A stretch of DNA of 9,995 nucleotides. Source: CAYZMH01 sp964479445 (GTDB lineage Bacteria > Bacteroidota > Bacteroidia > Bacteroidales > GCA-2748055). The position numbers were made by a program, and so were the translations under genes. Under the pieces are notes generated by a model. The model ran no database searches and was not told the DNA's origin. It was given only the letters and a program-made list of their open reading frames with translations. Below are positions 1-6,436 of this stretch, piece by piece (within the stretch, counting starts at the first letter, position 1; each line of letters starts with the position of its first letter). The DNA lies in assembly GCA_964479445.1 (NCBI GenBank), contig CAYZMH010000099.1, positions 1 through 9,995 on the forward strand, written 5' to 3'.

Positions 1-801
1 GAGTCCGGAGTTCTGGATCCCCGTCTCGATGCTGATGGACCGCCGGTTGCTGCGGTTGACCTTGAAGACCGAGGCGGCGGTGAAGCCGGTGGAGAGGGCC
101 AGGGCGTTATGGAACAGCACGATGAGGAAGATGTAGAAGATATGCTGGATAAAGAAATCGTAGTTGTTGCTGAACATGACCACCACCAGGGCCAGGAAGA
201 TCAGGATGGAGACATTGCGGATGGGCCGGATGATCTTATCGGTGATCATGGGGAAGCGGTGGTTAAACCACATTCCGATCGCCAGCGGGATCCCCAGCAG
301 GATAAAGACGGTTTTGAACATCTCCACCGGGTTGATCACCAGCTCCTGCAGCAGGGCCGATGCCTCCCCGGGTGCAAAGGCCATGTAGAGCCTGCCCCAC
401 AGTGAGAAATTCAGCGGTGTCATGAAGATGGCCGCCAGCGTGGCGATGGCGGTCATGCTCACCGACAGGGCCGCGTTGCCCTTGGCCAGGGAGGAGATGA
501 AGTTGGAGATGTTTCCGCCCGGACAGGAGGCGACCAGGATCATGCCCATGGCTACCGTGGGGGTGATCACCTTGTTCAGAAGCAGCACAAACAGGAAGGT
601 GATCGCGGGCAGGAAAAAGAACTGGGAGATCACCCCGATGATTACCGGTTTGGGTTTGGTGGCCACCCGTTTGAAGTGTTCGGGTTTGATGCCCAGCGCG
701 ACACCGAACATGATGAAGGCCAGGGTGAGATTCAGAACAAAGAGTCCGCCTTCAGAGAAGTTCAGGCGCACCGAATCGAGCATCGACAATCGTTCCAGCA
801 T
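1..801 (-). CDS. Bile acid:sodium symporter (BASS) family transporter, C-terminus cut by window edge
   Basis: The minus strand is open from an ATG at 801 to the window edge, giving 267 residues with no stop, so the C-terminus is missing. An in-frame TGA lies four codons upstream, which fixes this as the first possible start; a second Met at residue 7 is an alternative. The protein is strongly hydrophobic, with several membrane segments (about residues 20-36, 52-75, 80-93, 110-130, 160-177, 196-212 and 220-240). It carries two BASS-family signatures: CPGGNISN at 93-100 and ETGIQNSGL at 259-267, which correspond to the sodium/substrate-binding core of the family. Family members are inner-membrane, usually sodium-coupled, carriers of organic anions such as bile acids, pantoate or keto acids. 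The substrate cannot be told here. The 181-base gap to engB suggests a separate transcription unit. No clear promoter or Shine-Dalgarno sequence is visible. The family call is firm; the substrate is unknown. Confidence 0.9.
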   Translation of the reverse strand, partial: MLERLSMLDSVRLNFSEGGLFVLNLTLAFIMFGVALGIKPEHFKRVATKPKPVIIGVISQFFFLPAITFLFVLLLNKVITPTVAMGMILVASCPGGNISNFISSLAKGNAALSVSMTAIATLAAIFMTPLNFSLWGRLYMAFAPGEASALLQELVINPVEMFKTVFILLGIPLAIGMWFNHRFPMITDKIIRPIRNVSILIFLALVVVMFSNNYDFFIQHIFYIFLIVLFHNALALSTGFTAASVFKVNRSNRRSISIETGIQNSGL

Positions 802-982
802 ACCAGGGTAGTTTCAGTTATGCCTTGCAATATAGGATTTTTTTTATAGTTCGGTGTATGGGGAGAAATCCTGATATTCCCGGAAGTGCTATTTTTCCTG
901 CATCGTGCTGGTTTATAGCGTTTTTCTTTTATTTCCGGCTATATTTCGTTATTTGCTTATAAATGAGTAGTATGCGCATTTT

Positions 983-1594
983 TCAGGTTCCGGTACCCTG
1001 CAGCCGGTTGTTGGTCTGACCGATAAAGGCGAGGATCTCCTCTTTGCCGGTGCCTTTGACCGCCGAGGTGTCGATGATCATGGGCAGTTCTTCCCAGGTT
1101 TCGGAGAGGAACTCTTTGAGGGCTTCCTTGTTGGTGTGGCGGGTTTTCTGGTTGGTCTTATCGGTCTTGGTATGGAGGATCACAAACGGCAGGTTGCTGT
1201 CGCCCAGCCAGTCGATAAAATCCAGGTCGAGTTCCTGGGGCTGGATGCGGCTGTCCACCAGGACGAAGAAGCATACCAGGTTGGGGCGGAGGGAGGCGTA
1301 TTCCTCGATCATGCGGGCGAACTGTTCCCGTTGTTTTTTGGATACTTTGGCGTAGCCGTACCCGGGCAGGTCGGCCAGGTACCACGACTCGTCGATGAGG
1401 AAGTGGTTGATCAGGCGGGTCTTCCCCGGCGAGGTGGAGGTACGGGCCAGGTTTTTTCTTCCCGTGAGCATGTTGATGAGCGAGGATTTCCCCACGTTGG
1501 ATCGTCCGATGAAGGCATATTCGGGATAGATGCCTTTCGGACAGGCAGCGACGTTGGGGGAGCTTGTAACGAACGAGGCGGATTTAATCTGCAT
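983..1594 (-). CDS. engB: Ribosome biogenesis GTP-binding protein EngB/YsxC/YihA
   Basis: This is a complete 203-residue protein, normal for the family. All G motifs are readable: the P-loop GRSNVGKSS at 30-38, the G2 region TSPGKT at 54-59, G3 DLPGYG at 75-80, G4 TKTD at 142-145 and G5 SAVKGTG at 177-183. The YGYAKVSK stretch after G3 is typical of EngB. EngB is a cytoplasmic GTPase needed for assembly of the large ribosomal subunit and is essential in many bacteria. It starts three bases after the nadK stop codon, so it is very probably co-transcribed with nadK and the CBS-domain gene and is the last gene of that operon. No obvious terminator hairpin follows in the 180 bases downstream. No anomalies are seen. 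Confidence 0.96.
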   Translation of the reverse strand: MQIKSASFVTSSPNVAACPKGIYPEYAFIGRSNVGKSSLINMLTGRKNLARTSTSPGKTRLINHFLIDESWYLADLPGYGYAKVSKKQREQFARMIEEYASLRPNLVCFFVLVDSRIQPQELDLDFIDWLGDSNLPFVILHTKTDKTNQKTRHTNKEALKEFLSETWEELPMIIDTSAVKGTGKEEILAFIGQTNNRLQGTGT

Positions 1595-1597
1595 AGG

Positions 1598-2476
1598 TTA
1601 GTTCCGTTTATCGATACCCCACATCAGTTTATTGCGCAGGGTGTTATAGAAGCTGATATTTTCGATGCGCACCATCTTGAGGGTGTAATCGCACCGGGAG
1701 ATGGTGATCTGTTCCTTTGCCGGCATGCTGAACGAGCGGCTGTCGAGGGCGACCTGGTATTCGGGTTCGCGGGTATCGACGGTGAAGCGCACCGAGGCAT
1801 GATCGGGCAGCACCAGGGGGCGCACCGACAGGTTGTGCGGGGCGATGGGGGAGAGGATGAAGTTATGGGATTCGGGCATCACGATGGGTCCGCCCACGCT
1901 GAGGTTGTAGGCCGTGGAGCCGGTGGGGGTGGACAGGATGAGTCCGTCTGCCCAGTACGAACTCAGAAACTCCTCGTCCACATGGACATGCACGGTGAGC
2001 AGCGAGGAGGTGTTTTTATAGATCCGGATCTCGTTCAGGGCCACCCGGTCCCCGTTGAGGCGTCCGCCCGTGGAGGTGACCTTGAGCAGCATCCGTTCCT
2101 CGATATCGTAGCCGTCGCCGAAGATGCTGTCCAGTGACTCGGAGAGGGAGTCCAGGCTGATGTAGGAGAGGAACCCGAGCCGGCCGGTATTGATCCCCAC
2201 CACCGGGATGCCGGAGTCTTTAACGATGCCCACCGTTTCCAGGAAGGTCCCATCGCCGCCGATGGAAAACAGGAAATCGGTCTGTTTGGGCAGATCCTCG
2301 TGGCTTTCGTAGGTACCTTTGATATCGGGGCGGAGTCCGGCCCCCGTCTGCAAAAATTCGTAAAACGGTTTAAAGAGCCAGACATCGGCCTGCATGGCGT
2401 GGAGCCTGCTGAACAGGGTGGCGATATCTTCCCGGGCGGAGGAGGGGAAGTTCCTCCCGTAGATGGCAACTTGCAT
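1598..2476 (-). CDS. nadK: NAD kinase
   Basis: This 292-residue protein uses ATP (or polyphosphate in some families) to phosphorylate NAD to NADP in the cytoplasm, the only known de novo route to NADP. The diagnostic motifs are present: GGDGT at 73-77 with flanking FSI and FLETV, NTGRLGFL at 96-103, NE at 148-149, and the glycine-rich NAD-binding segment DGLILSTPTGSTAYNLSVGG at 178-197. Length and motif order match bacterial NadK. The start at 2476 lies two bases after the stop of the CBS-domain gene, and the stop is followed three bases later by engB, so the three genes look like one tightly packed operon. A CBS-domain gene directly upstream of nadK is, from general knowledge, a familiar arrangement in Bacteroidales. 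No anomalies are seen. Confidence 0.97.
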   Translation of the reverse strand: MQVAIYGRNFPSSAREDIATLFSRLHAMQADVWLFKPFYEFLQTGAGLRPDIKGTYESHEDLPKQTDFLFSIGGDGTFLETVGIVKDSGIPVVGINTGRLGFLSYISLDSLSESLDSIFGDGYDIEERMLLKVTSTGGRLNGDRVALNEIRIYKNTSSLLTVHVHVDEEFLSSYWADGLILSTPTGSTAYNLSVGGPIVMPESHNFILSPIAPHNLSVRPLVLPDHASVRFTVDTREPEYQVALDSRSFSMPAKEQITISRCDYTLKMVRIENISFYNTLRNKLMWGIDKRN

Positions 2477-2478
2477 AG

Positions 2479-3144
2479 TCAGACGTTGAGGAAATTCATA
2501 AATTCATCAAGACGGTCCTGGAAGAAATCATCCAGGTCTTCGGTGTGCATATAGGATGCGGTGATCTTATAGTTATAGCGGGTGAAGGTCTGCAGCACCG
2601 AGGTGATATCGGTGGTATTGATCTTCATGGTGACGCGGATGCTCTGCGGGTTCTCTCCCTGGGAGACGTAGAGGCTGAGGATCTTGACGTTATTGCTTTC
2701 GACGATGTTGGAGATCTCGGTAAGCGAGTAGTCGTTGACCGGCATCTCGAGTTCGACGATGCCGCCGGGGTGTTGCATGGCTGACAGGTTGGCAAACTCG
2801 CGGGAGAGGTCTTCCAGGGTGATCACGCCCAGGAAGTGGCGCTCCTCGTTGAGCACGGGCACCACGGTGAGTTTGAGGCGCGAGATGGTCTCGATCACCT
2901 CGTAGATGTGCTGGTGGTGGGAGACGAATGGTTTCTGCAGGGAGAGTTCGTGGTTCCCGATGGCCTCTTCGGGGTCGTTGAGGTCAAAGATATCCTGGTC
3001 GGACAGGAGTCCGAGAAACTCCCTGTGATTCACGATCGGCAGGTGTTTCACGCGGAATATCTCCATCCAGTTCAGGGCCTGCACGCCTGTGTCGGAGGTT
3101 TTCAGGGCCGGTACCACGTCTGATATGAGGTCTTTTGCTAGCAT
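2479..3144 (-). CDS. CBS-domain protein with C-terminal ACT-like region
   Basis: I call 221 residues from the ATG at 3144. An in-frame ATG 54 bases further upstream (3198) would add 18 residues, but it lies upstream of the predicted promoter boxes (3158-3187), and the family normally begins at a MLAKDLI-type N-terminus. Two CBS motifs make up the first half: about 3-58 (HLPIVN, FLGLLSDQDIFDL) and about 70-122 (VVPVLNEERHFLGVITLEDL). Residues about 127-200 look like an ACT-type ligand-binding fold (GGIVELEMP, then VKILSLYVSQ and SIRVTMKIN). CBS pairs usually bind adenosine nucleotides and regulate a partner. No enzymatic domain is present, so this is probably a free-standing nucleotide sensor. 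Its position as first gene of the nadK-engB operon makes a link to NAD(P) or adenylate status attractive, but that is inference only. Confidence 0.85.
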   Translation of the reverse strand: MLAKDLISDVVPALKTSDTGVQALNWMEIFRVKHLPIVNHREFLGLLSDQDIFDLNDPEEAIGNHELSLQKPFVSHHQHIYEVIETISRLKLTVVPVLNEERHFLGVITLEDLSREFANLSAMQHPGGIVELEMPVNDYSLTEISNIVESNNVKILSLYVSQGENPQSIRVTMKINTTDITSVLQTFTRYNYKITASYMHTEDLDDFFQDRLDEFMNFLNV

Positions 3145-3157
3145 GGTTTGGTTGTTG

Positions 3158-3187
3158 TAAATATATGGGTAATTATTGGGGATCAAA
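3158..3187 (-). promoter_or_regulatory. Predicted Bacteroidota-type promoter of the CBS-nadK-engB operon
   Basis: Reading the minus strand, TTTG (3184-3187) is followed after 18 bases by TATATTTA (3158-3165). The Bacteroidota primary-sigma consensus is TTTG, about 19-21 bases, TAnnTTTG, so the -7 box matches in all but its last base and the spacing is slightly short. The -7 box ends 13 bases before the ATG at 3144, which implies a very short leader and argues against the upstream ATG at 3198. Confidence 0.5.
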
Positions 3188-3202
3188 AACTGTACCATCT
3201 AA

Positions 3203-3349
3203 TTTCACGCGGAGTTATCTCACGCAGAGACGCAGGGACGCGGTTATTCTGCAGGACGATTTTTGGCACGCAGAGGCGCAGAGGCGCGGTTATTCTGCAG
3301 GGCGTTTAGAGGGCGCAGAGTTTTAGTAGGACGTTTAGAGACGCAGAGG
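3203..3349 (+). repeat. Intergenic array of the CACGCAGAGGCGCAGAG repeat family
   Basis: The gap between the divergent CBS-domain gene and udk is mostly made of degenerate copies of the repeat that recurs further right. Cores of the type CACGCAGAGACGCAGG (about 3221 and 3269) are each followed by a TTATTCTGCAGGACG/GGCG module (about 3284-3302 for the second). Decaying half-units follow (GTTTAGAGGGCGCAGAG, GTTTAGAGACGCAGAGG). Orientation is the same as in all other arrays of the window. Short in-frame runs through it are not convincing genes. Confidence 0.85.
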
Positions 3350-3366
3350 TTTTTGGAGGTAATTTA

Positions 3367-3374
3367 TATCTTTG
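3367..3374 (+). promoter_or_regulatory. Predicted -7 promoter box (TATCTTTG) of udk
   Basis: TATCTTTG is a perfect match to the Bacteroidota TAnnTTTG box and ends 26 bases before the udk ATG. It lies at the end of the repeat array. The nearest upstream TTTG (3352-3355) is only 11 bases away, too close for a standard -33 element, so only half of the promoter is well supported. Confidence 0.45.
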
Positions 3375-3400
3375 TGGGTAGAGTCACTTAAAATTAGGGT

Positions 3401-4012
3401 ATGGTTGTAATTGGAATTGCCGGGGGTACGGGATCCGGTAAGACGACGGTAGTGCGTAAGTTAATGAGTGGATTGGATGCGGGGAGGGTGGCGCTGCTTG
3501 CGCAGGATTCGTATTACCGGGATAACAGTCATCTTCCTGTGGAGGAGCGGAAGGATATCAATTTTGACCATCCTGATTCGGTGGAGTTCGAGTTGCTCAC
3601 CGAGCACCTGGAGTTGTTGAAGAATGGGGCGTCGGTTCATCAACCTGTTTATTCTTACCTCACCTGCACGAGGCAGGAGGAGACGGTGCCGGTGGAGCCG
3701 CAATCGGTGATTATTGTGGAGGGGATCCTGATCTTTACCTGGCCGCCGCTAAGGGAGTTGATGGATATCAAGGTGTTTGTGGATGCGGATGCGGATGACC
3801 GGCTGAGCCGGGTGATCTGCAGGGATATCAATGAGCGGGGGCGGACGACGGATATGGTGCTGGAGCGGTATGAGCGGACGGTGAAGCCCATGCATTTGCA
3901 GTTCATTGAGCCCACGAAGCGGTATGCGGATATCATTGTGCCGCAGGGGGGTCAGAATGAGGTGGCGATTGATGTGTTGATGAATACGATTGTGAAGGAG
4001 CTCCAGGTCTAG
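3401..4012 (+). CDS. udk: Uridine kinase (uridine/cytidine monophosphokinase)
   Basis: This 203-residue cytoplasmic enzyme salvages pyrimidines by phosphorylating uridine or cytidine to UMP or CMP with ATP or GTP. Family features in order are: the Walker A loop GGTGSGKT at 8-15, DSYY at 36-39 (substrate-binding loop, DSFY in many relatives), NFDHPDS at 54-60, QPVYSY at 81-86, VEGIL at 106-110 (Walker B region), RDINERGR at 141-148 (lid) and PTKRYADIIVPQGG at 171-184. Its length matches bacterial Udk (about 205-213 residues). The start directly follows a purine-rich TTAGGGT and lies 26 bases after a -7 box. The gene appears monocistronic. Its TAG stop overlaps by four bases the end of an ATPase remnant on the opposite strand. 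Phosphoribulokinase relatives share the fold, but the motifs fit Udk clearly. Confidence 0.95.
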   Translation: MVVIGIAGGTGSGKTTVVRKLMSGLDAGRVALLAQDSYYRDNSHLPVEERKDINFDHPDSVEFELLTEHLELLKNGASVHQPVYSYLTCTRQEETVPVEPQSVIIVEGILIFTWPPLRELMDIKVFVDADADDRLSRVICRDINERGRTTDMVLERYERTVKPMHLQFIEPTKRYADIIVPQGGQNEVAIDVLMNTIVKELQV

Positions 4013-4404
4013 ATGGTTACGAATTGCCTGAAGTTTTTCCTGTCGATCACCTGTTCTTCTCCCGGATGATTGATTACGTCGGGATAGAACCCATAGAGAA
4101 GTCTGTTCTCCAGTTGTTGTTCCGCGTTAAGATACCCTACATGGTTTTCAAACTCTTCCCAGCTAACGGGGTATAACTGGTATTCCCATTTCCTGCCGGT
4201 AAGTGGTTCATTCAGCCTGTTAGCTAAATAGAAAGAGGATGATCCGCTGGCAATTACCTGAACGTCTTTCAGTTGATCAATAATTATCTTTAATGTCAGA
4301 CCAATACCTTCAATTCGTTGTGCTTCATCAATAAAAACAAGGTTATGCCTGCCAATAATGGTCTTTTCAAGGGTTCTTGGTGTCACCTTTATTTGCAAAT
4401 ACAT
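4009..4404 (-). pseudogene. Truncated AAA (AAA_14/DUF4143-type) ATPase remnant
   Basis: The 131-residue open frame resembles only the middle of the archaeal/bacterial AAA_14-DUF4143 ATPases, which are usually about 370-400 residues. Visible are a Walker B segment LVFIDEAQRI at 22-31, a sensor-like VIASGSSSF at 50-58, PLTGR at 67-71, YPVSWEEF at 78-85 and YGFYPDVINHPGEE at 104-117. The Walker A region that should precede Walker B is absent. An in-frame TAA sits one codon before the start, so the frame cannot be extended. The C-terminal DUF4143 domain is missing as well; the frame ends 14 residues after the PGEE segment, overlapping the last four bases of udk. Without a P-loop the product could not act as a normal ATPase. 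I read it as a decayed fragment of a mobile or accessory gene. A functional small protein is possible but unlikely. Confidence 0.75.
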
Positions 4405-4416
4405 AATTTAACACTT

Positions 4417-4452
4417 TTTGTACCGGGTTGCCGGGGTGAATTCATATCTTTG
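4417..4452 (+). promoter_or_regulatory. Candidate promoter of the nitronate monooxygenase-like gene
   Basis: A perfect TAnnTTTG box, TATCTTTG, is at 4445-4452, with an upstream TTTG at 4417-4420. The spacer is 24 bases, longer than the usual 19-21, so the -33 assignment is doubtful. A leader of roughly 90 bases would follow to the ATG at 4546. That leader ends in an A-rich AAAAAAGGATTAAT, which contains a weak AGGA ribosome-binding site. Confidence 0.4.
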
Positions 4453-4545
4453 CAGCTTCCTGGAGTATCTTCTTTATCTTACTTTTCTACGGCATTGTAT
4501 CTTATCCAAGGACTTACGGGAAGTAACTATTAAAAAAGGATTAAT

Positions 4546-5622
4546 ATGAGACCTTTACATATAGGGAATTTATCTATTCCTGTTCCTATTATTCAGGGAG
4601 GAATGGGTGTTGGAATATCTCTTTCGGGCATGGCTTCGGCTGTTGCCAATGAAGGGGGTGTGGGTGTTATTTCGAGTGCCGGATTAGGAATGTTGTATCG
4701 CGAAAAGGGAGTTCCTTTCCTGGAGGCTAATATTCGCGGTATGAAAGAAGAGATGCGGAAGGTCAGGGAAAAAACCCGGGGGATTGTCGGTGTGAATGTG
4801 ATGGTGGCGATGTCTAATTTTGCCGATATGGTTCGGACGGCGATTGCTGAAAAGGTGGATATTATTTTCAGTGGGGCGGGACTGCCCCTGGATCTGCCGG
4901 GATTTCTCACCAGTAACAGTGAAACCAAGCTTGTACCGATTGTTTCGTCTGCCCGTGCGGCAAAGATCATCTGTCATAAGTGGAAGAGTAATTACAACTA
5001 CCTTCCTGATGCCATTGTGGTGGAGGGTCCGAAAGCAGGCGGACATTTAGGGTTTAAGTCAGAACAACTCGAAGATGCGCATTATTCACTGGAGCAACTT
5101 GTTCCCCAGGTGGTTGATGTGGTCAGGGAGTACGAAACAGATGGCAGAGACCCCATACCGGTGATCGCAGCAGGTGGCATCTATACCGGTCAGGATATCA
5201 GCAATTTCATGGAGCTGGGAGCTGCCGGTGTGCAGATGGGGACCCGTTTTGTCACCACGGATGAGTGCGATGCTTCCTCTGAGTTCAAGCAGGTTTACCT
5301 GGATTCCAAAAAAGAGGACATTGAGATTATCAAGAGTCCGGTCGGAATGCCCGGCAGGGCGATCCGCAATGCATTCCTGGATAAAGTGAACCGGGGCGAG
5401 AAGCATCCCATCCGCTGTCCGTTTAAATGCATCCACACCTGCGATATATCGAGCAGTCCGTATTGCATCATATCAGCCCTTTACAACGCCTTCAAAGGGA
5501 ATTTCAAGGGGGGATATGCATTTGCCGGTACCAATGCGTATTTGTCTAAAAAAATCATATCGGTGAAGGAGACGTTTGAGCAGATTCGGGGGGAGTTTTT
5601 GCGGAGTACGCGGTCCGTATAG
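4546..5622 (+). CDS. Nitronate monooxygenase / FabK-like FMN-dependent oxidoreductase with C-terminal cysteine cluster
   Basis: This is a complete 358-residue TIM-barrel flavoprotein. Family marks are PIIQGGMGVGIS at 14-25, SGAGLPL at 109-115, VVEGPKAGGHLG at 158-169 (H167 is the candidate catalytic base of nitronate monooxygenases), the phosphate-binding AAGGIYTG at 208-215 and GVQMGTRF at 228-235. Known relatives either oxidise nitronates with FMN and oxygen or, as FabK, reduce enoyl-ACP with NAD(P)H and FMN. The sequence alone does not decide between them. The C-terminal part carries four closely spaced cysteines (C291, C295, C299, C307; spacing C-x3-C-x3-C-x7-C), which I recall from many anaerobe members of this family. 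They could bind metal or Fe-S, but that is inference. The start is supported by an AGGA-containing A-rich leader. The stop lies inside the first bases of a repeat array. No partner gene is adjacent. Confidence 0.88.
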   Translation: MRPLHIGNLSIPVPIIQGGMGVGISLSGMASAVANEGGVGVISSAGLGMLYREKGVPFLEANIRGMKEEMRKVREKTRGIVGVNVMVAMSNFADMVRTAIAEKVDIIFSGAGLPLDLPGFLTSNSETKLVPIVSSARAAKIICHKWKSNYNYLPDAIVVEGPKAGGHLGFKSEQLEDAHYSLEQLVPQVVDVVREYETDGRDPIPVIAAGGIYTGQDISNFMELGAAGVQMGTRFVTTDECDASSEFKQVYLDSKKEDIEIIKSPVGMPGRAIRNAFLDKVNRGEKHPIRCPFKCIHTCDISSSPYCIISALYNAFKGNFKGGYAFAGTNAYLSKKIISVKETFEQIRGEFLRSTRSV

Positions 5623-5756
5623 AGACGCGGTTGGTTCACGCAGAGACGCAGGTTGTTTCACGCAGAGGCGCAGAGACGCAGGGGATTCTGCAGGACGATT
5701 ATTTCACGCGGAGGCGCGGAGGCGCAGGTTATCTGCAGGACGGTGTGAGGGCGCAG
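5621..5756 (+). repeat. Repeat array A, upstream of abiE copy 1
   Basis: Direct repeats begin at the stop codon of the preceding gene. They include short units (GGTTCACGCAGAGACGCAGG) and then 46-bp units starting at about 5656 and 5702, built from TTTCACGCAGAGGCGCAGAG and an ATTCTGCAGGACG or ATCTGCAGGACG module. From 5656 rightward the array aligns with 7204 onward in array B with a constant offset of 1,548 bases and about five mismatches before the unique sequence begins. Confidence 0.9.
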
Positions 5757-5764
5757 TTTTTCTC

Positions 5765-5788
5765 CAGGACACTGAAACTTCAGTCCTG
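5765..5788. other. Imperfect hairpin upstream of abiE promoter (copy 1)
   Basis: CAGGAC and CAGTCCTG arms form an inverted repeat with a two-base bulge around AAACTT. It sits between the repeat array and the promoter. It could terminate transcription arriving from the upstream gene, although the following bases (TTATTTCC) are not a good U-tract, or it could be the end of the repeat element. Confidence 0.35.
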
Positions 5789-5791
5789 TTA

Positions 5792-5823
5792 TTTCCTTTA
5801 ATTTTCGAAAACAGTTATATTTG
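5792..5823 (+). promoter_or_regulatory. Predicted promoter of abiE copy 1
   Basis: TATATTTG (5816-5823) matches TAnnTTTG perfectly. TTTC at 5792-5795 is one base off the TTTG -33 element, at a 20-base spacing, as expected for a Bacteroidota promoter. The last base of the -7 box is the first base of the palindromic operator. Confidence 0.55.
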
Positions 5824-5861
5824 TGAACTGTAAATACTATTTTTTCGTATAAATAGTTCAC
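5823..5861. promoter_or_regulatory. Palindromic operator candidate, abiE copy 1
   Basis: GTGAACTGTAAATAC (5823-5837) and GTATAAATAGTTCAC (5847-5861) are inverted repeats matching at 12 of 15 positions, including perfect GTGAACT/AGTTCAC outer arms, separated by nine bases. The element covers the expected transcription start and stops five bases before the abiEi ATG. AbiEi antitoxins of characterised systems bind inverted repeats in their own promoter and repress it, so this is a natural candidate for autoregulation. Confidence 0.6.
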
Positions 5862-5866
5862 GAATT

Positions 5867-6436
5867 ATGAAAAACAACATTATATTATCTATCTTCAAGA
5901 ATGAAAAGACGGTGTTCAGACTAAGAGATATTGCTCTTCTGGTTGAAGAAGATGATTTTGAATCACTTAACAAAAAGTTGAACTATTATGTACGAACAGG
6001 GAAGCTACTAAATCCCCGAAAAGGCATATACGCGAAGCCAAATTACCGTATGGAAGAGTTGGCATGTCTTCTTTATACACCCTCCTATATTTCTTTGGAA
6101 TATGTACTTCAGAAAGAGGGGGTCATATTTCAGTTTGACTCTCGTCTGACAACCATTAGCTATTTAAGCCGCCGTGTTGAAGTGGAGGACAATACTATTA
6201 TTTACCGTAAAATCAAGGGTGAAATAATTGCCAATACCAGGGGAATACGCAGGCAAAACAATCAGGTCAACATGGCAACCGGAGAAAGGGCCTTTCTGGA
6301 TACGCTATACCTGAATAAGAATTATCATTTTGACAATCTGAATCCGCTGAGCAAAGAGAAGGTATATGACCTTTTAACCATTTATATGTCAAAAGCATTG
6401 ACCAGAAGGGTGAAAAAACATTTTCCAAATGATTGA
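5867..6436 (+). CDS. abiEi: AbiEi-family antitoxin/transcriptional repressor, copy 1
   Basis: This 189-residue protein has an N-terminal winged-helix-like part (about 5-57), typical of AbiEi: helix-rich KNEKTVFRLRDIALL, then KKLNYYVRTGKLLNPRKGIY at 36-55. The C-terminal domain (about 60-189) contains YISLEYVLQ and TGERAFLDTLYL, which resemble the AbiEi C-terminal region (the ERAFLD element is characteristic). In type IV toxin-antitoxin systems AbiEi neutralises the action of the nucleotidyltransferase toxin AbiEii without direct binding and represses its own operon. The gene overlaps the next one by eight bases (6429-6436), which suggests translational coupling. It is preceded by a promoter and palindrome. 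It is AT-rich against the GC-rich neighbours, consistent with acquisition by transfer. An identical copy lies at 7415-7984. Function is assigned by family only; activity is not shown. Confidence 0.82.
   Translation: MKNNIILSIFKNEKTVFRLRDIALLVEEDDFESLNKKLNYYVRTGKLLNPRKGIYAKPNYRMEELACLLYTPSYISLEYVLQKEGVIFQFDSRLTTISYLSRRVEVEDNTIIYRKIKGEIIANTRGIRRQNNQVNMATGERAFLDTLYLNKNYHFDNLNPLSKEKVYDLLTIYMSKALTRRVKKHFPND

Noticed and set aside
109..811. Plus-strand open frames at 109-405 and 422-811
   Set aside because: They are antisense to the symporter gene, which has family signatures and continuous hydrophobic segments.
802..982. Terminator or small RNA in the gap between engB and the symporter gene
   Set aside because: The gap is AT-rich with an A/T run but no convincing GC hairpin in either direction.
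1136..2137. Long plus-strand open frame of 333 codons
   Set aside because: It lies antisense to engB and nadK, both of which have complete family motifs. The translated product is rich in G, D, H and V without any recognisable domain, as expected for the reverse strand of GC-rich genes.
3145..3198. N-terminal extension of the CBS-domain protein from the ATG at 3198
   Set aside because: The extension overlaps the predicted promoter boxes and does not resemble the family N-terminus.
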